64,000 bases of DNA from Enterobacter sp. 10-1 (GCA_002270295.1 NISF01000001.1:62001-126000); one strand, 5' to 3'; positions 50,148 through 61,845 are shown, counted from the stretch's first letter. Numbers and translations are program-made. Notes: generated from the letters alone by a model not told the origin.

Positions 50148-50966
50148 TCAGGCGGATGGCTGCAGATAGGTCTGCGCGGCCTTGAACAGCAGCTGCGCGC
50201 GCTCAAGCGCGGGCAGGGCGCCCCGGTCGCCGCTTAACGGCACCTCGAGAGAGACGGCGAGAGTCGCCGGAAGGGCGGCCATCAGGCCCGGTAGATCGAG
50301 CCCGCCCTCGCCGGGAATGTTACGCGCGGCGCGGGCCTGATGGATAAGCTCCTGCTCATCGCTCGGGATAGCTGACGGAGCGTCACACAGCTGCATATAG
50401 TTCAGGTAATGGTGCGGGAGGCGGGAGAGCGCTTCGAGCGATTCGCCCCCTCGCCAGAAATGGATGGCGTCGATCAGAATACCAACATCCGATCTGCCGC
50501 TGGCGTCAATCAAGCTGCGGGCAGCGGCAATAGTGCGCAGGCAGGTCCACGGCATGGGTTCGAGATTCATCGTTAAACCATACTCTTGACCTGCCTGCGC
50601 CAGCGCCGCGAGGTTATCCGCGCTACGGTTGAGATGGCTATCGTTGCCGGCGACCAGCACCTGTTTCGCCCCCAGCCGCTCGGCGGTTTGCATAAACAGA
50701 CGCAGTCGCGCATCCAGCGCAAAGTCTGGCGTCAGGCGAACAATTTCAACATCGGAGACGCGAATGCCGGTATCGCGCAGCGCCGCTAAGGTTTCGCGAA
50801 CGGTGGCGGTATCGCCGAGCATGTCGTAGTTCGGGTCGGATGGCGTGGCGGGAAGTAGCCGCAGTCCGACGTGGGTAAAGCCGGTTTGGGCGGCAATCCG
50901 CACCTGTTCCGGCGGCGAAACATCCAGCAGGGTCAGTGCGGCGAGTGATAGGGTACGCATGTTCAT
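50148..50966 (-). CDS. Xylose-isomerase-like TIM barrel protein
   Basis: 272 residues, sugar phosphate isomerase/epimerase (AP endonuclease 2) superfamily. Likely metal ligands follow the family pattern: Glu in SDVEIVRL, Glu in NLEPMPW (about 135), Asp and His in ILIDAIHFW, Gln in YMQLCDAP and Glu in VSLEVPL. The ATG at 50966 follows GGAG. Members include isomerases, epimerases and 3-dehydroshikimate dehydratases (AsbF/QuiC class). In an operon with a shikimate-dehydrogenase-like protein and an aromatic-acid transporter, a dehydratase or isomerase acting on a ring compound is the more likely role; this is inference. Confidence 0.85.
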   Translation of the reverse strand: MNMRTLSLAALTLLDVSPPEQVRIAAQTGFTHVGLRLLPATPSDPNYDMLGDTATVRETLAALRDTGIRVSDVEIVRLTPDFALDARLRLFMQTAERLGAKQVLVAGNDSHLNRSADNLAALAQAGQEYGLTMNLEPMPWTCLRTIAAARSLIDASGRSDVGILIDAIHFWRGGESLEALSRLPHHYLNYMQLCDAPSAIPSDEQELIHQARAARNIPGEGGLDLPGLMAALPATLAVSLEVPLSGDRGALPALERAQLLFKAAQTYLQPSA

Positions 50967-51030
50967 AAGGACTCCGGTACAGTGGCAGATGGTTGTTGTT
51001 ATGTGTACTACCGTCCCTGGCGGGTGTGAC

Positions 51031-52734
51031 TTACTTCATTGTTTTATTTATGTTTTCTGTCAGATTTTTACCAACAAGATAACCAAAGGTCATCGCCGGG
51101 CCGAGCGTAATACCGCCGCTGGGATAGTATCCCCGCATCACGCTCGACATATCGTTACCGATGGCATAGAGGCCGGCGATGGGCTGCTGCTGCGCATCCA
51201 GCACGCGGGCCTGTTCATCGGTTTTCAAGCCGCTAAACGATCCGAGCGAACCCGGCAGAATGCGTACCGCATAGAAAGGGGGTTGGCTCAGCGCGCCTAA
51301 GGTCGGGTGGTGAGGATTGGCGGCGTCGCCCTGGGCCTGGTTATAGGCCGAGGCTCCGCGCTGGAACTCATCGTCCCTGCCGCGGGCGGCGAAGGTATTA
51401 AAGCGGCTGATGGTCTCCTTCAACCGGACGCTATCAATAGCGCATTTTTCCGCCAGCGCCTCCAGCGTCTCGCCGGACTGCAGATAGCCGGTGCGAAGCC
51501 ATGCCCTGGTCGAGAAAGGGGCCGGACGAGCATGGCCCAGACCATAGCGGCGCAGCGCCCGGCTGTCGGCAAGCAGCCACGCCTGCGGAGTTTCTCCGGG
51601 CGGCGTGGCCTCCAGCAGCGCGGCAATAAAGTCGTGATAGGAGTCGGCTTCGTTGGTGAAGCGCCTGCCGTTGGGCAGCACGGCGACAAACCCGGGCTTA
51701 GCGCGTTCCACCAGGTGCGGGAACGGCAGCTGCAGGCCGCTGGCGAGGGTGACGCGGGAAACCGGCGCCCAGGCCATCGCGTGTCTGAGAGAGTCGTCAA
51801 ACTGACCGCCGACCGACTCTCCCAGGCGGATCCCGTCCCCCGCGTTGCCCGGCGGGGCGGCAGAGAAGTGGCCGTAGCCGTTTGCGGCGTGGGCGACATG
51901 CTGAGCCAGGCGCTGCTTATCGTGGGGGAAGCCGCCGCAGGCGAGAATAACCGCATTTGCGCTGACCTGAACTGGACCCTCATCGCCGCGTAATACCGCG
52001 CCGGTCACGCCGGCTGATGACGTTAAGAGACGTTCTACCGGCGCATTCAGCCGGAAGTTGACGCCGGCATCCAGCGCCGCGCGCAGCAGGCGCGCCATCA
52101 GCGCGTTGCCGTTGACCAGATGCCGTCCGCGACCGTGGCGTAAGCGCTGCCAGCCGTGGCGCAGCAGGCGCCGCGCGGCATACAGCGCGGAGCGCGGAGA
52201 GCGAGTGGCGTTAAAGAAATGCGTCATGTCGGCGCCGCCAGCAATCCCCATTCCCGCAAGGCTGATTGTCTCCAGCGGCGGTCTCAGTCGATGCAGCCAG
52301 TCGCCGAGCAGGCGGCCATCGAACGGCCGGGCGGTGACGGAACGTCCGCCCTGCGCGTAGCCTGGCGAGTTGTGAAAATCAGGCATCCGGCTGCCGGAAA
52401 TAAACTGCACCGCCGTGTTATGGCGAAAGAAATCAATCATTTCCGGGCCGTAGCGAAGAAAAGTGAGCAGGCGGGCATCGGCGGATTGCCCCGCCATCTC
52501 GTGTTGAAGATAGGTGAGCGGCACGCTGGCGTCCTCTTCAATGCCTTCCTCGCGGGCCAGCGGATTGCGGGGGATCCACAGCCAGCCGCCGGACCAGGCG
52601 CTGGTGCCGCCAATCACCGACTCCTTTTCCGCCACCAGCACGCTGGCGCCGTTGAGGGCGGCGGTGACGGCGGCTGAGAGACCCGCCGCTCCGGAACCGA
52701 CAATCAGCACATCTACTTTCACATGCCCGCTCAT
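51031..52734 (-). CDS. FAD-dependent oxidoreductase, KstD/fumarate-reductase fold (copy 1)
   Basis: 567 residues. FAD-binding motif DVLIVGSGAAGLSAAV at residues 8-23, GGTSAWSGGWLWIP, and the closing LYAIGNDMSSVM and YYPSGGITLGPA. The last keeps Tyr537 and Gly541 in the position where 3-ketosteroid delta-1-dehydrogenase (KstD) holds its enolisation pair, and EADSYHDF matches a second active-site Tyr. The N-terminal Tyr pair of KstD is replaced by Phe-His (MPDFHNSPG, 118-126). It probably desaturates a cyclic ketone or reduces an enone, with a substrate unlike that of copy 2. AAGGAG precedes the ATG. No signal peptide or heme motif. Confidence 0.88.
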   Translation of the reverse strand: MSGHVKVDVLIVGSGAAGLSAAVTAALNGASVLVAEKESVIGGTSAWSGGWLWIPRNPLAREEGIEEDASVPLTYLQHEMAGQSADARLLTFLRYGPEMIDFFRHNTAVQFISGSRMPDFHNSPGYAQGGRSVTARPFDGRLLGDWLHRLRPPLETISLAGMGIAGGADMTHFFNATRSPRSALYAARRLLRHGWQRLRHGRGRHLVNGNALMARLLRAALDAGVNFRLNAPVERLLTSSAGVTGAVLRGDEGPVQVSANAVILACGGFPHDKQRLAQHVAHAANGYGHFSAAPPGNAGDGIRLGESVGGQFDDSLRHAMAWAPVSRVTLASGLQLPFPHLVERAKPGFVAVLPNGRRFTNEADSYHDFIAALLEATPPGETPQAWLLADSRALRRYGLGHARPAPFSTRAWLRTGYLQSGETLEALAEKCAIDSVRLKETISRFNTFAARGRDDEFQRGASAYNQAQGDAANPHHPTLGALSQPPFYAVRILPGSLGSFSGLKTDEQARVLDAQQQPIAGLYAIGNDMSSVMRGYYPSGGITLGPAMTFGYLVGKNLTENINKTMK

Positions 52735-52744
52735 CTATGGCTCC

Positions 52745-53065
52745 TTATTGCAGCGGTGAAAAATCGGTAGGGCGCAGCAGAACGGACTCCAGGCGCTCGA
52801 CGGCCGCCAGTTCGCGGTTTTTACGAGAGAAGGTGAGCCAGCGTTCGTCCTGCGCCATGCGCGCGCGGCGCACCAGACGATCGTCAAGGCTTTTATAAGC
52901 CCAGATATGCACGACCTGATTAACGACGCCAATCTCGGTAAAGAAAAAGCCAATCAGCTTGCCGAGGTGCTCGGTTTGCACGGCGTAGGCATCGCTTTTG
53001 TAGAGCGCCAGCCAGTCGGCCATTTTTAATGGGCTGATGGTGTAGGTACGTTTTTCGTAGATCAT
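52745..53065 (-). CDS. NIPSNAP-domain protein
   Basis: 106 residues, a single NIPSNAP (dimeric alpha/beta barrel) domain: MIYEKRTYTISPLKMADWLALY at the start and a central HIWAYKSLDDRLVRRARMAQD, both typical. The family is often found beside flavin oxidoreductases and ring-degrading enzymes in bacteria, but the molecular role is not established; binding of a hydrophobic product or intermediate is plausible. It is packed between the two flavoprotein genes with 10- and 13-bp gaps and has a good AGGAG site. Confidence 0.88.
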   Translation of the reverse strand: MIYEKRTYTISPLKMADWLALYKSDAYAVQTEHLGKLIGFFFTEIGVVNQVVHIWAYKSLDDRLVRRARMAQDERWLTFSRKNRELAAVERLESVLLRPTDFSPLQ

Positions 53066-53078
53066 GAAACTCTCCTGA

Positions 53079-54755
53079 TTAAAGTGCGGGTTGTTGCGCC
53101 AGGTGCGTGGCGCAGAGATAGCCGAAGGTGAGCGCCGGGCCGAGAGTGATTCCGGGACCGGGATAGGTCCCGGCCATCAGTGAATCCATATCATTGCCCA
53201 CGGCATACAGCCCTCTAATGGGCTGACCTTGTTGATTAATGACCTGAGCATCGGCGGTGGTGACCAGCCCGCGTGAGGTGCCCAAATCACCGGTGTAGAG
53301 CGTGATGGCGTAAAAGGGGGCCGCGGCGAGCGGGGCGTTACAGGCGTTAGGCTGGTGGCCGGGATCGCCCATCACACGGTTATAGCTGTTGCCTCCTTTG
53401 GTAAATTCCGTATCGCTGCCGCTGGCGGCATCTCGGTTGTAGCGGCTAACGGTAGCGGTCAGGGTTTGTCCATCGATCCCCAGCGCTTGCGCGAGCTGAG
53501 CGAGAGAATCCGCTTTGTGCAGATAGCCGGCCTTTATCAGCGCGTCGTTATTAACCGGAGCCGGGCGCGCCAGCCCCAGGCCGTAGCGCTTCATGGCCAG
53601 CGCATCGCAAATCAGATAGCAGGGCGCATTTTCCTCCTGGCTTTGCATGGCGCTGGCGAAATGGTGGTAGGAGTTAGATTCATTCACGAAACGCACGGCG
53701 CGCTGGTTAACGGCAATGACGCCGGGCTTGGCGCGATCGGTGACGAGGTGCGGGAAACGCTCTTCGCTGCCATCCGCATGGCGTAAGACGGAGACCGGCG
53801 CCCAGAAAAAGTTTGACGGTAAATCGGCTCCTTGCCTGGCGTTAAGCGTCGCCGTCAGGCGAAAAGCCGCGCCGTCATTGGCGTCGGGTGACATGGTGTA
53901 GTGTTCGCGCGTTTTCGGCCGGTACCGCGCCGCCAGCTGGCCAGCGGCAAATCCCCCGGCGGCCAGCACCACGCCCTGGCGCGCATGCAGCACGCTTCTC
54001 TGGCCGGCATGCTCAATCTCGACGCCGGTGACTTCACCGTTGCTTTCGATTAGCGACGTAACGTTTACGTTCAGCTGCAGGCTCATGCCCTTGCGAAAGG
54101 CGAGGGCGGCCATCCGCGCAATTAAGGCATTACCCATCGCCAGCCGGGTTCCGCGAGGATATTTCAGGCGATCGCGGCCATAGCGCAGCAGTAGCTTTGT
54201 GCAGTGGGTAAATGAGCGGAGCGAGCGGCGCATATCGAGAAAATGCTGAATATCGACGCGGTTGACCATCATGCCGCCGAATAGCAGCATCCCCGGCGGA
54301 GGCGATCGCAGTTCGCGAAATCGTGAGCCAAGCCTGCGGCCGTCGTATTCGACGACTTCAAGCGCGCGGCCAACGTCAACGGCGCCGGGTTCATCCGGGT
54401 AATAGTCGGGAGATAGCGGGCGCAGGCTGTATTTCACCGCGCCCTCTTTTTCCAGAAAGGCCAGCGCTTCACGGCCTGAACTGACGAAGGCATCCACCAT
54501 CTCCGGGCGGTAGTGCCGTTCGCCGATAATCGTCTTCAGGTAGGTTTTTATCGCGTGTTCCGGGCCGCTTTTTCCCTGCCTGCGCGCCTGGTCGGTATCG
54601 TTGATCCATACGGCTCCGCCTGAAATGGCCGAGGTGCCGCCAAACTGAGCGGCTTTCTCCAGCATCAGTACCGAGAGCCCTTTACAGCACGCCGTCACCG
54701 CTGCGGCAAAACCGGCGGCGCCGCTGCCGATAACAATAACGTCCCAGCTTTTCAT
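53079..54755 (-). CDS. FAD-dependent oxidoreductase, KstD-like (copy 2)
   Basis: 558 residues. FAD motif DVIVIGSGAAGFAAAV (residues 5-20) and ending LYAVGNDMDSLMAGTYPGPGITLGPA. It keeps the full KstD pattern: PDYYPDEPG with Tyr118-Tyr119, ESNSYHHF with Tyr363, and YPGPG with Tyr531 and Gly535. KstD enzymes remove two hydrogens alpha,beta to a ring ketone, passing electrons through FAD to a quinone or other acceptor. It overlaps the AroE-like gene by 4 bp (ATGA), so that enzyme may supply its ketone substrate. The true substrate is unknown; steroid use is unlikely from context. Confidence 0.9.
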   Translation of the reverse strand: MKSWDVIVIGSGAAGFAAAVTACCKGLSVLMLEKAAQFGGTSAISGGAVWINDTDQARRQGKSGPEHAIKTYLKTIIGERHYRPEMVDAFVSSGREALAFLEKEGAVKYSLRPLSPDYYPDEPGAVDVGRALEVVEYDGRRLGSRFRELRSPPPGMLLFGGMMVNRVDIQHFLDMRRSLRSFTHCTKLLLRYGRDRLKYPRGTRLAMGNALIARMAALAFRKGMSLQLNVNVTSLIESNGEVTGVEIEHAGQRSVLHARQGVVLAAGGFAAGQLAARYRPKTREHYTMSPDANDGAAFRLTATLNARQGADLPSNFFWAPVSVLRHADGSEERFPHLVTDRAKPGVIAVNQRAVRFVNESNSYHHFASAMQSQEENAPCYLICDALAMKRYGLGLARPAPVNNDALIKAGYLHKADSLAQLAQALGIDGQTLTATVSRYNRDAASGSDTEFTKGGNSYNRVMGDPGHQPNACNAPLAAAPFYAITLYTGDLGTSRGLVTTADAQVINQQGQPIRGLYAVGNDMDSLMAGTYPGPGITLGPALTFGYLCATHLAQQPAL

Positions 54756-55573
54756 GCGATGGCCCCTTCTTCATGAGCGATGGCGCCAATGAACTGCCCC
54801 ATCAGCTTCATCTGCGCTAACGCCATTTCAGGCCCGGTTTGCACCACGCAGCCCCGGGCTTGAGCGAAGGTCAGCAGGGGAGTCATCACCGGCGCGGTGA
54901 CGACATCGGCGACATAAGTGGCGGCTTCCAGAGTATCCAGCAGGGTCTGCGGCAGCGGCAGCGCGTCAAAGCCGCTCATTCCGGCGGGGGAGCCGTTGAC
55001 CAGCAAATCAATACCGTCCAGGGTGTCCGGCAGCGTGGCGAGGTGCAGCTCAGGAAAGCGAGTGGCCAGGCGGTTGTGCAGCAGCTGCAGAGTGGCCGAA
55101 TTCTGGTCGTGGAGAGTCAGGTGGGTGATGCCCGCTTCGCATAAACCCCACGCGATGGCGCTCCCTACGCCGCCGCAGCCTGACAGCAGCGCTTTTTTTC
55201 CGCTGGCCTGAAAACCCCGCGTTTTTGCGGCAAGAAGAAAGCCGACGCCGTCCAGCATATCGCCCTCTAAGCGGCCGTCCGGCAGCTTACGCACCACGTT
55301 TACCGCGTTGAGGTGGCGCGCTCGCGGAGTGAGTTCATCGACCAGGGCGGCGACGCGCTGTTTGTGCGGAACGGTAACCAGCACGCCGCTCATATTCTGC
55401 CATCCACGTAACGCGTTCAGGTAATCAGCCACCGCCTCTGGCACGATATCAACCGGGATCATCACGCTGTCCTGGCTTTGCTCTGCAAAGTGACGGTTGA
55501 AATTCTCCGGTGATTTAACCTGGGTAATAGGGTGGCCGATGACGGCAACAACCTGAGTGGATCCACTGACCAT
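54752..55573 (-). CDS. Shikimate/quinate dehydrogenase-like protein (AroE paralogue)
   Basis: 273 residues from the ATG at 55573, which has GAGG 6 bp upstream; a GTG four codons earlier is open but less well placed. The substrate domain has VKSP (residues 19-22) and VTVPHK, whose Lys is catalytic; the Asp partner is in GDMLDGVGF. The NAD(P) domain has SGCGGVGSAIA. In AroE/YdiB the first motif is SxSP, with both Ser holding the carboxylate; here the first Ser is Val, so the substrate probably differs. It is first in the operon, next to the regulator. It is likely to oxidise a ring alcohol to a ketone. Confidence 0.88.
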   Translation of the reverse strand: MVSGSTQVVAVIGHPITQVKSPENFNRHFAEQSQDSVMIPVDIVPEAVADYLNALRGWQNMSGVLVTVPHKQRVAALVDELTPRARHLNAVNVVRKLPDGRLEGDMLDGVGFLLAAKTRGFQASGKKALLSGCGGVGSAIAWGLCEAGITHLTLHDQNSATLQLLHNRLATRFPELHLATLPDTLDGIDLLVNGSPAGMSGFDALPLPQTLLDTLEAATYVADVVTAPVMTPLLTFAQARGCVVQTGPEMALAQMKLMGQFIGAIAHEEGAIA

Positions 55574-55659
55574 TTCAAACCTCACTTGTTAAATGAATGT
55601 TGTGAAAGTATTTCAGTGGACGCTGGGAGCGGCAACGCAGAATTCGGACGTGTTGGTTG

Positions 55660-55690
55660 TTAATCGCACCATCACTGCGATAATCGCACT
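55660..55690. promoter_or_regulatory. Three-unit operator of the IclR-type regulator
   Basis: TAATCGCAC occurs at 55661-55669 and again at 55681-55689, exactly 20 bp apart, and an inverted copy (TGCGAT, 55676-55681) lies between, so ATCGCA-N7-TGCGAT forms a palindrome. A palindrome plus a direct repeat is the layout described for PcaU/PobR-type IclR proteins. It sits in the 152-bp region between the regulator and the operon it probably controls. Confidence 0.7.
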
Positions 55691-55725
55691 AAACTGATAG
55701 TCTTGTTGCAAAAGTGTGAACAACT

Positions 55726-56484
55726 ATGCAAAACCAAATACATCCACGCGATTTGATCGTCGGGCTGCAAAAAGGGCTGGCGCTGATCCAGCTTTTTTCA
55801 CGAGAGTATCCCCGTCTCTCCGTACCGCAGGCGGCAAAAATGAGCGGGCTGACGCAAAGCGCGGCGCGGCGATTCTTTCTCACGCTGCTGCATGAGCGCT
55901 ACCTGCAGACCGACGGGCGCTACTACTGGCTTACGCCAAAAGCGCTGCGTCTGGGGCAGGCCTATGTTGATTCGGCCCAGTTCCCGCGGATGGTGCGGCC
56001 GATTGTCGAGTACATTGCCAGCCGCACGGAGGAGCACGCCTCGGTTGGGGTGATTGATGATGACGAGCTGGTTTATATCGCCCGCAGCAAACACACGCCG
56101 TTTAACTCCACCTCGGTTCGGCTGGGGGAGAGGGTACCGATTCACTGCACCGCCGGCGGACGTTTGTGGCTGGCATCGTTGCCGGAGGCAGAGTGCGAAA
56201 CGGTCCTGCAGCGCATCAGGCGCGAACAGCGCACCCCTTATACGGTGACCGATATTGCGCCGCTGATGGAAAAGATCGCCCAAATCCGTCGCCAGGGATA
56301 TGCCGCGATCGAGCAGGAGTTTGAAATTGGGATGTTAGTGCTGGCGGTGCCGCTGGCCGACAGGGAAGGGGTGTACTGGGGAGCGCTGAGCTTAACCAGC
56401 CATCTGTCGCGGACTTCGCTTGATGCCTTATGCCGCGATCATCTTGATTTACTCTACAGCGCGCAGGCGATGCTGATTAGCTAA
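55726..56484 (+). CDS. IclR-family regulator, PcaU/PobR-like
   Basis: 252 residues. N-terminal winged helix at residues 9-70 (LIVGLQKGLALIQLFSREYPRLSVPQAAKMSGLTQSAARRFFLTL) and the IclR effector domain from about residue 80, with ASVGVIDDDELVYIAR, IHCTAGGRLWLA and GYAAIEQEFEIGMLVLAVPL. The sequence style (GLQKGLALI...SQARRFLLTL-like) is that of PcaR/PcaU regulators of protocatechuate and hydroaromatic catabolism. It is divergent from the six-gene operon. The ribosome-binding site is weak (AAAAGTGTG). Confidence 0.9.
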   Translation: MQNQIHPRDLIVGLQKGLALIQLFSREYPRLSVPQAAKMSGLTQSAARRFFLTLLHERYLQTDGRYYWLTPKALRLGQAYVDSAQFPRMVRPIVEYIASRTEEHASVGVIDDDELVYIARSKHTPFNSTSVRLGERVPIHCTAGGRLWLASLPEAECETVLQRIRREQRTPYTVTDIAPLMEKIAQIRRQGYAAIEQEFEIGMLVLAVPLADREGVYWGALSLTSHLSRTSLDALCRDHLDLLYSAQAMLIS

Positions 56485-56495
56485 GCGAGACAAAT

Positions 56496-56520
56496 AAAAA
56501 ACCCCGCCGGAGCGGGGTTT
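56496..56520. terminator. Bidirectional terminator, IclR gene / cyoE
   Basis: AAAAAACCCCGC / GCGGGGTTT with loop CGGA, between convergent genes. Confidence 0.9.
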
Positions 56521-56537
56521 GTCAGAGAGCGACAATC

Positions 56538-57425
56538 TTATCCGACGTAGGCCAGCAGATTGTGCGAATTCGGCACCATAAAGTCGACGGACATCATCAC
56601 CGACAGCGCGGTAATGGCGACGATGGAAAAGACGAACAGCTTACGCGCCCAGACTTTATCATCGGCCACTTTGTAACCGCGCAGCGCCATTCCTAGCCAC
56701 CAGACGCTCACCGCGGCCGCCACGACCAGGTATTTGTACCCGGCATAGCCGCCCAGGGAGAGCATCAGCGTCGCGACGGCGAAAGCAATGATGTATACGG
56801 TGATATGGTTCTTGGCAACCGAGATACCTTTCACTACCGGCAGAACCGGAATGTTTGCCGCCTGATAATCCTTGAAGCGGAAAATCGCGATGGCATAGGA
56901 GTGAGGCATCTGCCACAGGCTAAAGATAGCCAGCAGAATGGCGGCACCGCTATCAAAATCGCCGGTAACTGCACAGTAGCCAATCACCGGCGGCGCAGCG
57001 CCGGAGAGAGAACCAATCAGCGTGCCGTAGACGGAGTGGCGTTTCATGTACAGGCTGTAGACGCCGACATAAACCACGAACCCCATCACCCCCAGCCAGC
57101 AGGCCAGGGGATTAGCGCCAAACCACAGGAGCATGAAGCCAGCAATACCCAGCAAGGTGGCGTATACCAGCGAAGCTCCTGGCGAGATCAGCCCTTTGAC
57201 CAGCACCCGGTTTTTCGTCCGTTCCATCTTACGATCGATATCACGGTCGATGTAGTTGTTGAATACACAACCCGAGGCGACCACCAGGGACACGCCAAGG
57301 AGCGTCCAGGCGAACAGCGGATAGTCGATGTGGCCTTTAGAGGCCAGCAGGAAACCGCCGATCACCGAGATCAGGTTGCCGAAAATGATGCCAGGTTTCG
57401 TTACTTGCAGGTATTGCTTAAACAT
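56538..57425 (-). CDS. cyoE: CyoE, protoheme IX farnesyltransferase (heme O synthase)
   Basis: 295 residues, UbiA-family membrane prenyltransferase with about nine helices. Farnesylates heme B to heme O for the bo3 oxidase. The first Asp-rich motif is [33 protein letters not shown] corresponds to the second conserved loop. The frame is open 39 codons upstream inside cyoD; the ATG at 57425 ([12 protein letters not shown]) fits the orthologue. It is last in the cyoABCDE operon. Confidence 0.97.
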   Translation of the reverse strand: MFKQYLQVTKPGIIFGNLISVIGGFLLASKGHIDYPLFAWTLLGVSLVVASGCVFNNYIDRDIDRKMERTKNRVLVKGLISPGASLVYATLLGIAGFMLLWFGANPLACWLGVMGFVVYVGVYSLYMKRHSVYGTLIGSLSGAAPPVIGYCAVTGDFDSGAAILLAIFSLWQMPHSYAIAIFRFKDYQAANIPVLPVVKGISVAKNHITVYIIAFAVATLMLSLGGYAGYKYLVVAAAVSVWWLGMALRGYKVADDKVWARKLFVFSIVAITALSVMMSVDFMVPNSHNLLAYVG

Positions 57426-57436
57426 ACTCGCCGCTC

Positions 57437-57765
57437 TTAGTGCATCATCATGTTGTAGTTCAGGTTCCACATAATCCAGATGGAGCCGATAACAACGATA
57501 GCAATGATGATTACGGTGAAGATAAACGCGGTCAGGTTCCAACCTTCGTCAGATTTGCTGTTCATGTGCAGGAAGTACACCAGGTGTACCACAATCTGCA
57601 CAACAGCAGTGACCAGGATAGTTCCCAGAATAGCCGCATGCGATGCGGAGCCACTCATAACCATAGCAAACGGAATGACCGTCAGAATGATCGACAGGAT
57701 AAAACCTGTCATGTAGCTCTTAACGCTGCCGTGAGAAGCGCCGTTATGATCGGTAGAATGACTCA

Positions 57766-57766
<1 letters not shown>
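57437..57766 (-). CDS. cyoD: CyoD, cytochrome bo3 oxidase subunit IV
   Basis: 109 residues, three membrane helices ([60 protein letters not shown]). Assembly and copper-site stabilising subunit. The ATG shares one base with the cyoC stop (TAATG), giving tight coupling. Confidence 0.97.
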
Positions 57767-61334
<3,568 letters not shown>

Positions 61335-61374
61335 TCAATTCCACGGAATCTGGTGGCGCTTAAAGTGTGCGGGC

Positions 61375-61403
61375 ATTTTACGGGAAGGTTGCATTACTGT
61401 AAA
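61375..61403 (-). promoter_or_regulatory. cyoABCDE promoter
   Basis: On the minus strand: TTTACA (61398-61403), 17-bp spacer, TAAAAT (61375-61380), with a predicted start near 61368 and a 43-nt leader to the cyoA ATG. In E. coli ArcA, FNR and others control cyo; I could not assign those sites here with confidence. Confidence 0.7.
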
Positions 61404-61746
61404 CATGATTGGAGCTGTGTCAGTTCCGTGTTAGTGGGTTCTGCTTGCTTTGTCACATATGTAACCGAGTGTGACGCTGTCGCTTGCAAAGCCTGATTTG
61501 CGCTGGATCTATAACGAAAGGGATAAGAATGAAGTTACTTATGGGGGAATGAGTATAAACGTCGAGAAAATAGAACAACTAATTAACAATTAATTATCAA
61601 ATAAAAGACATCGCCGGCGAGGCGAAATAAACGGCCTTTGCTGAATCGTTTAAATTATTTAATGAATTGAATAAAAGTTGTCAATAATTTCCCAAAATGT
61701 AAAACGCACAAAACAACAAATGAAAAAAGGAAAATATAAAATCGTT

Positions 61747-61789
61747 AATAAGCCGTTATAATTACGTTTAGTGATTAAAACGGCTTATT
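61747..61789. repeat. Perfect 11-bp inverted repeat in AT-rich spacer
   Basis: AATAAGCCGTT at 61747-61757 and AACGGCTTATT at 61779-61789, separated by 21 AT-rich bases. It may be a terminator or protein-binding site between the cyo and ampG transcription units. Confidence 0.6.
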
Positions 61790-61845
61790 CCCTCCGCCGG
61801 GGTATCCCGGACCAGCCGCGCCGCGCTCCGCAGGGCGCGGCTACC

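Noticed and set aside
51031-54755. Reading the two flavoproteins as fumarate reductases or steroid dehydrogenases
   Set aside because: They lack signal peptides, heme motifs and the usual subunit partners of fumarate reductases, and nothing nearby suggests steroid metabolism; the fold match is to the KstD/FrdA superfamily only.
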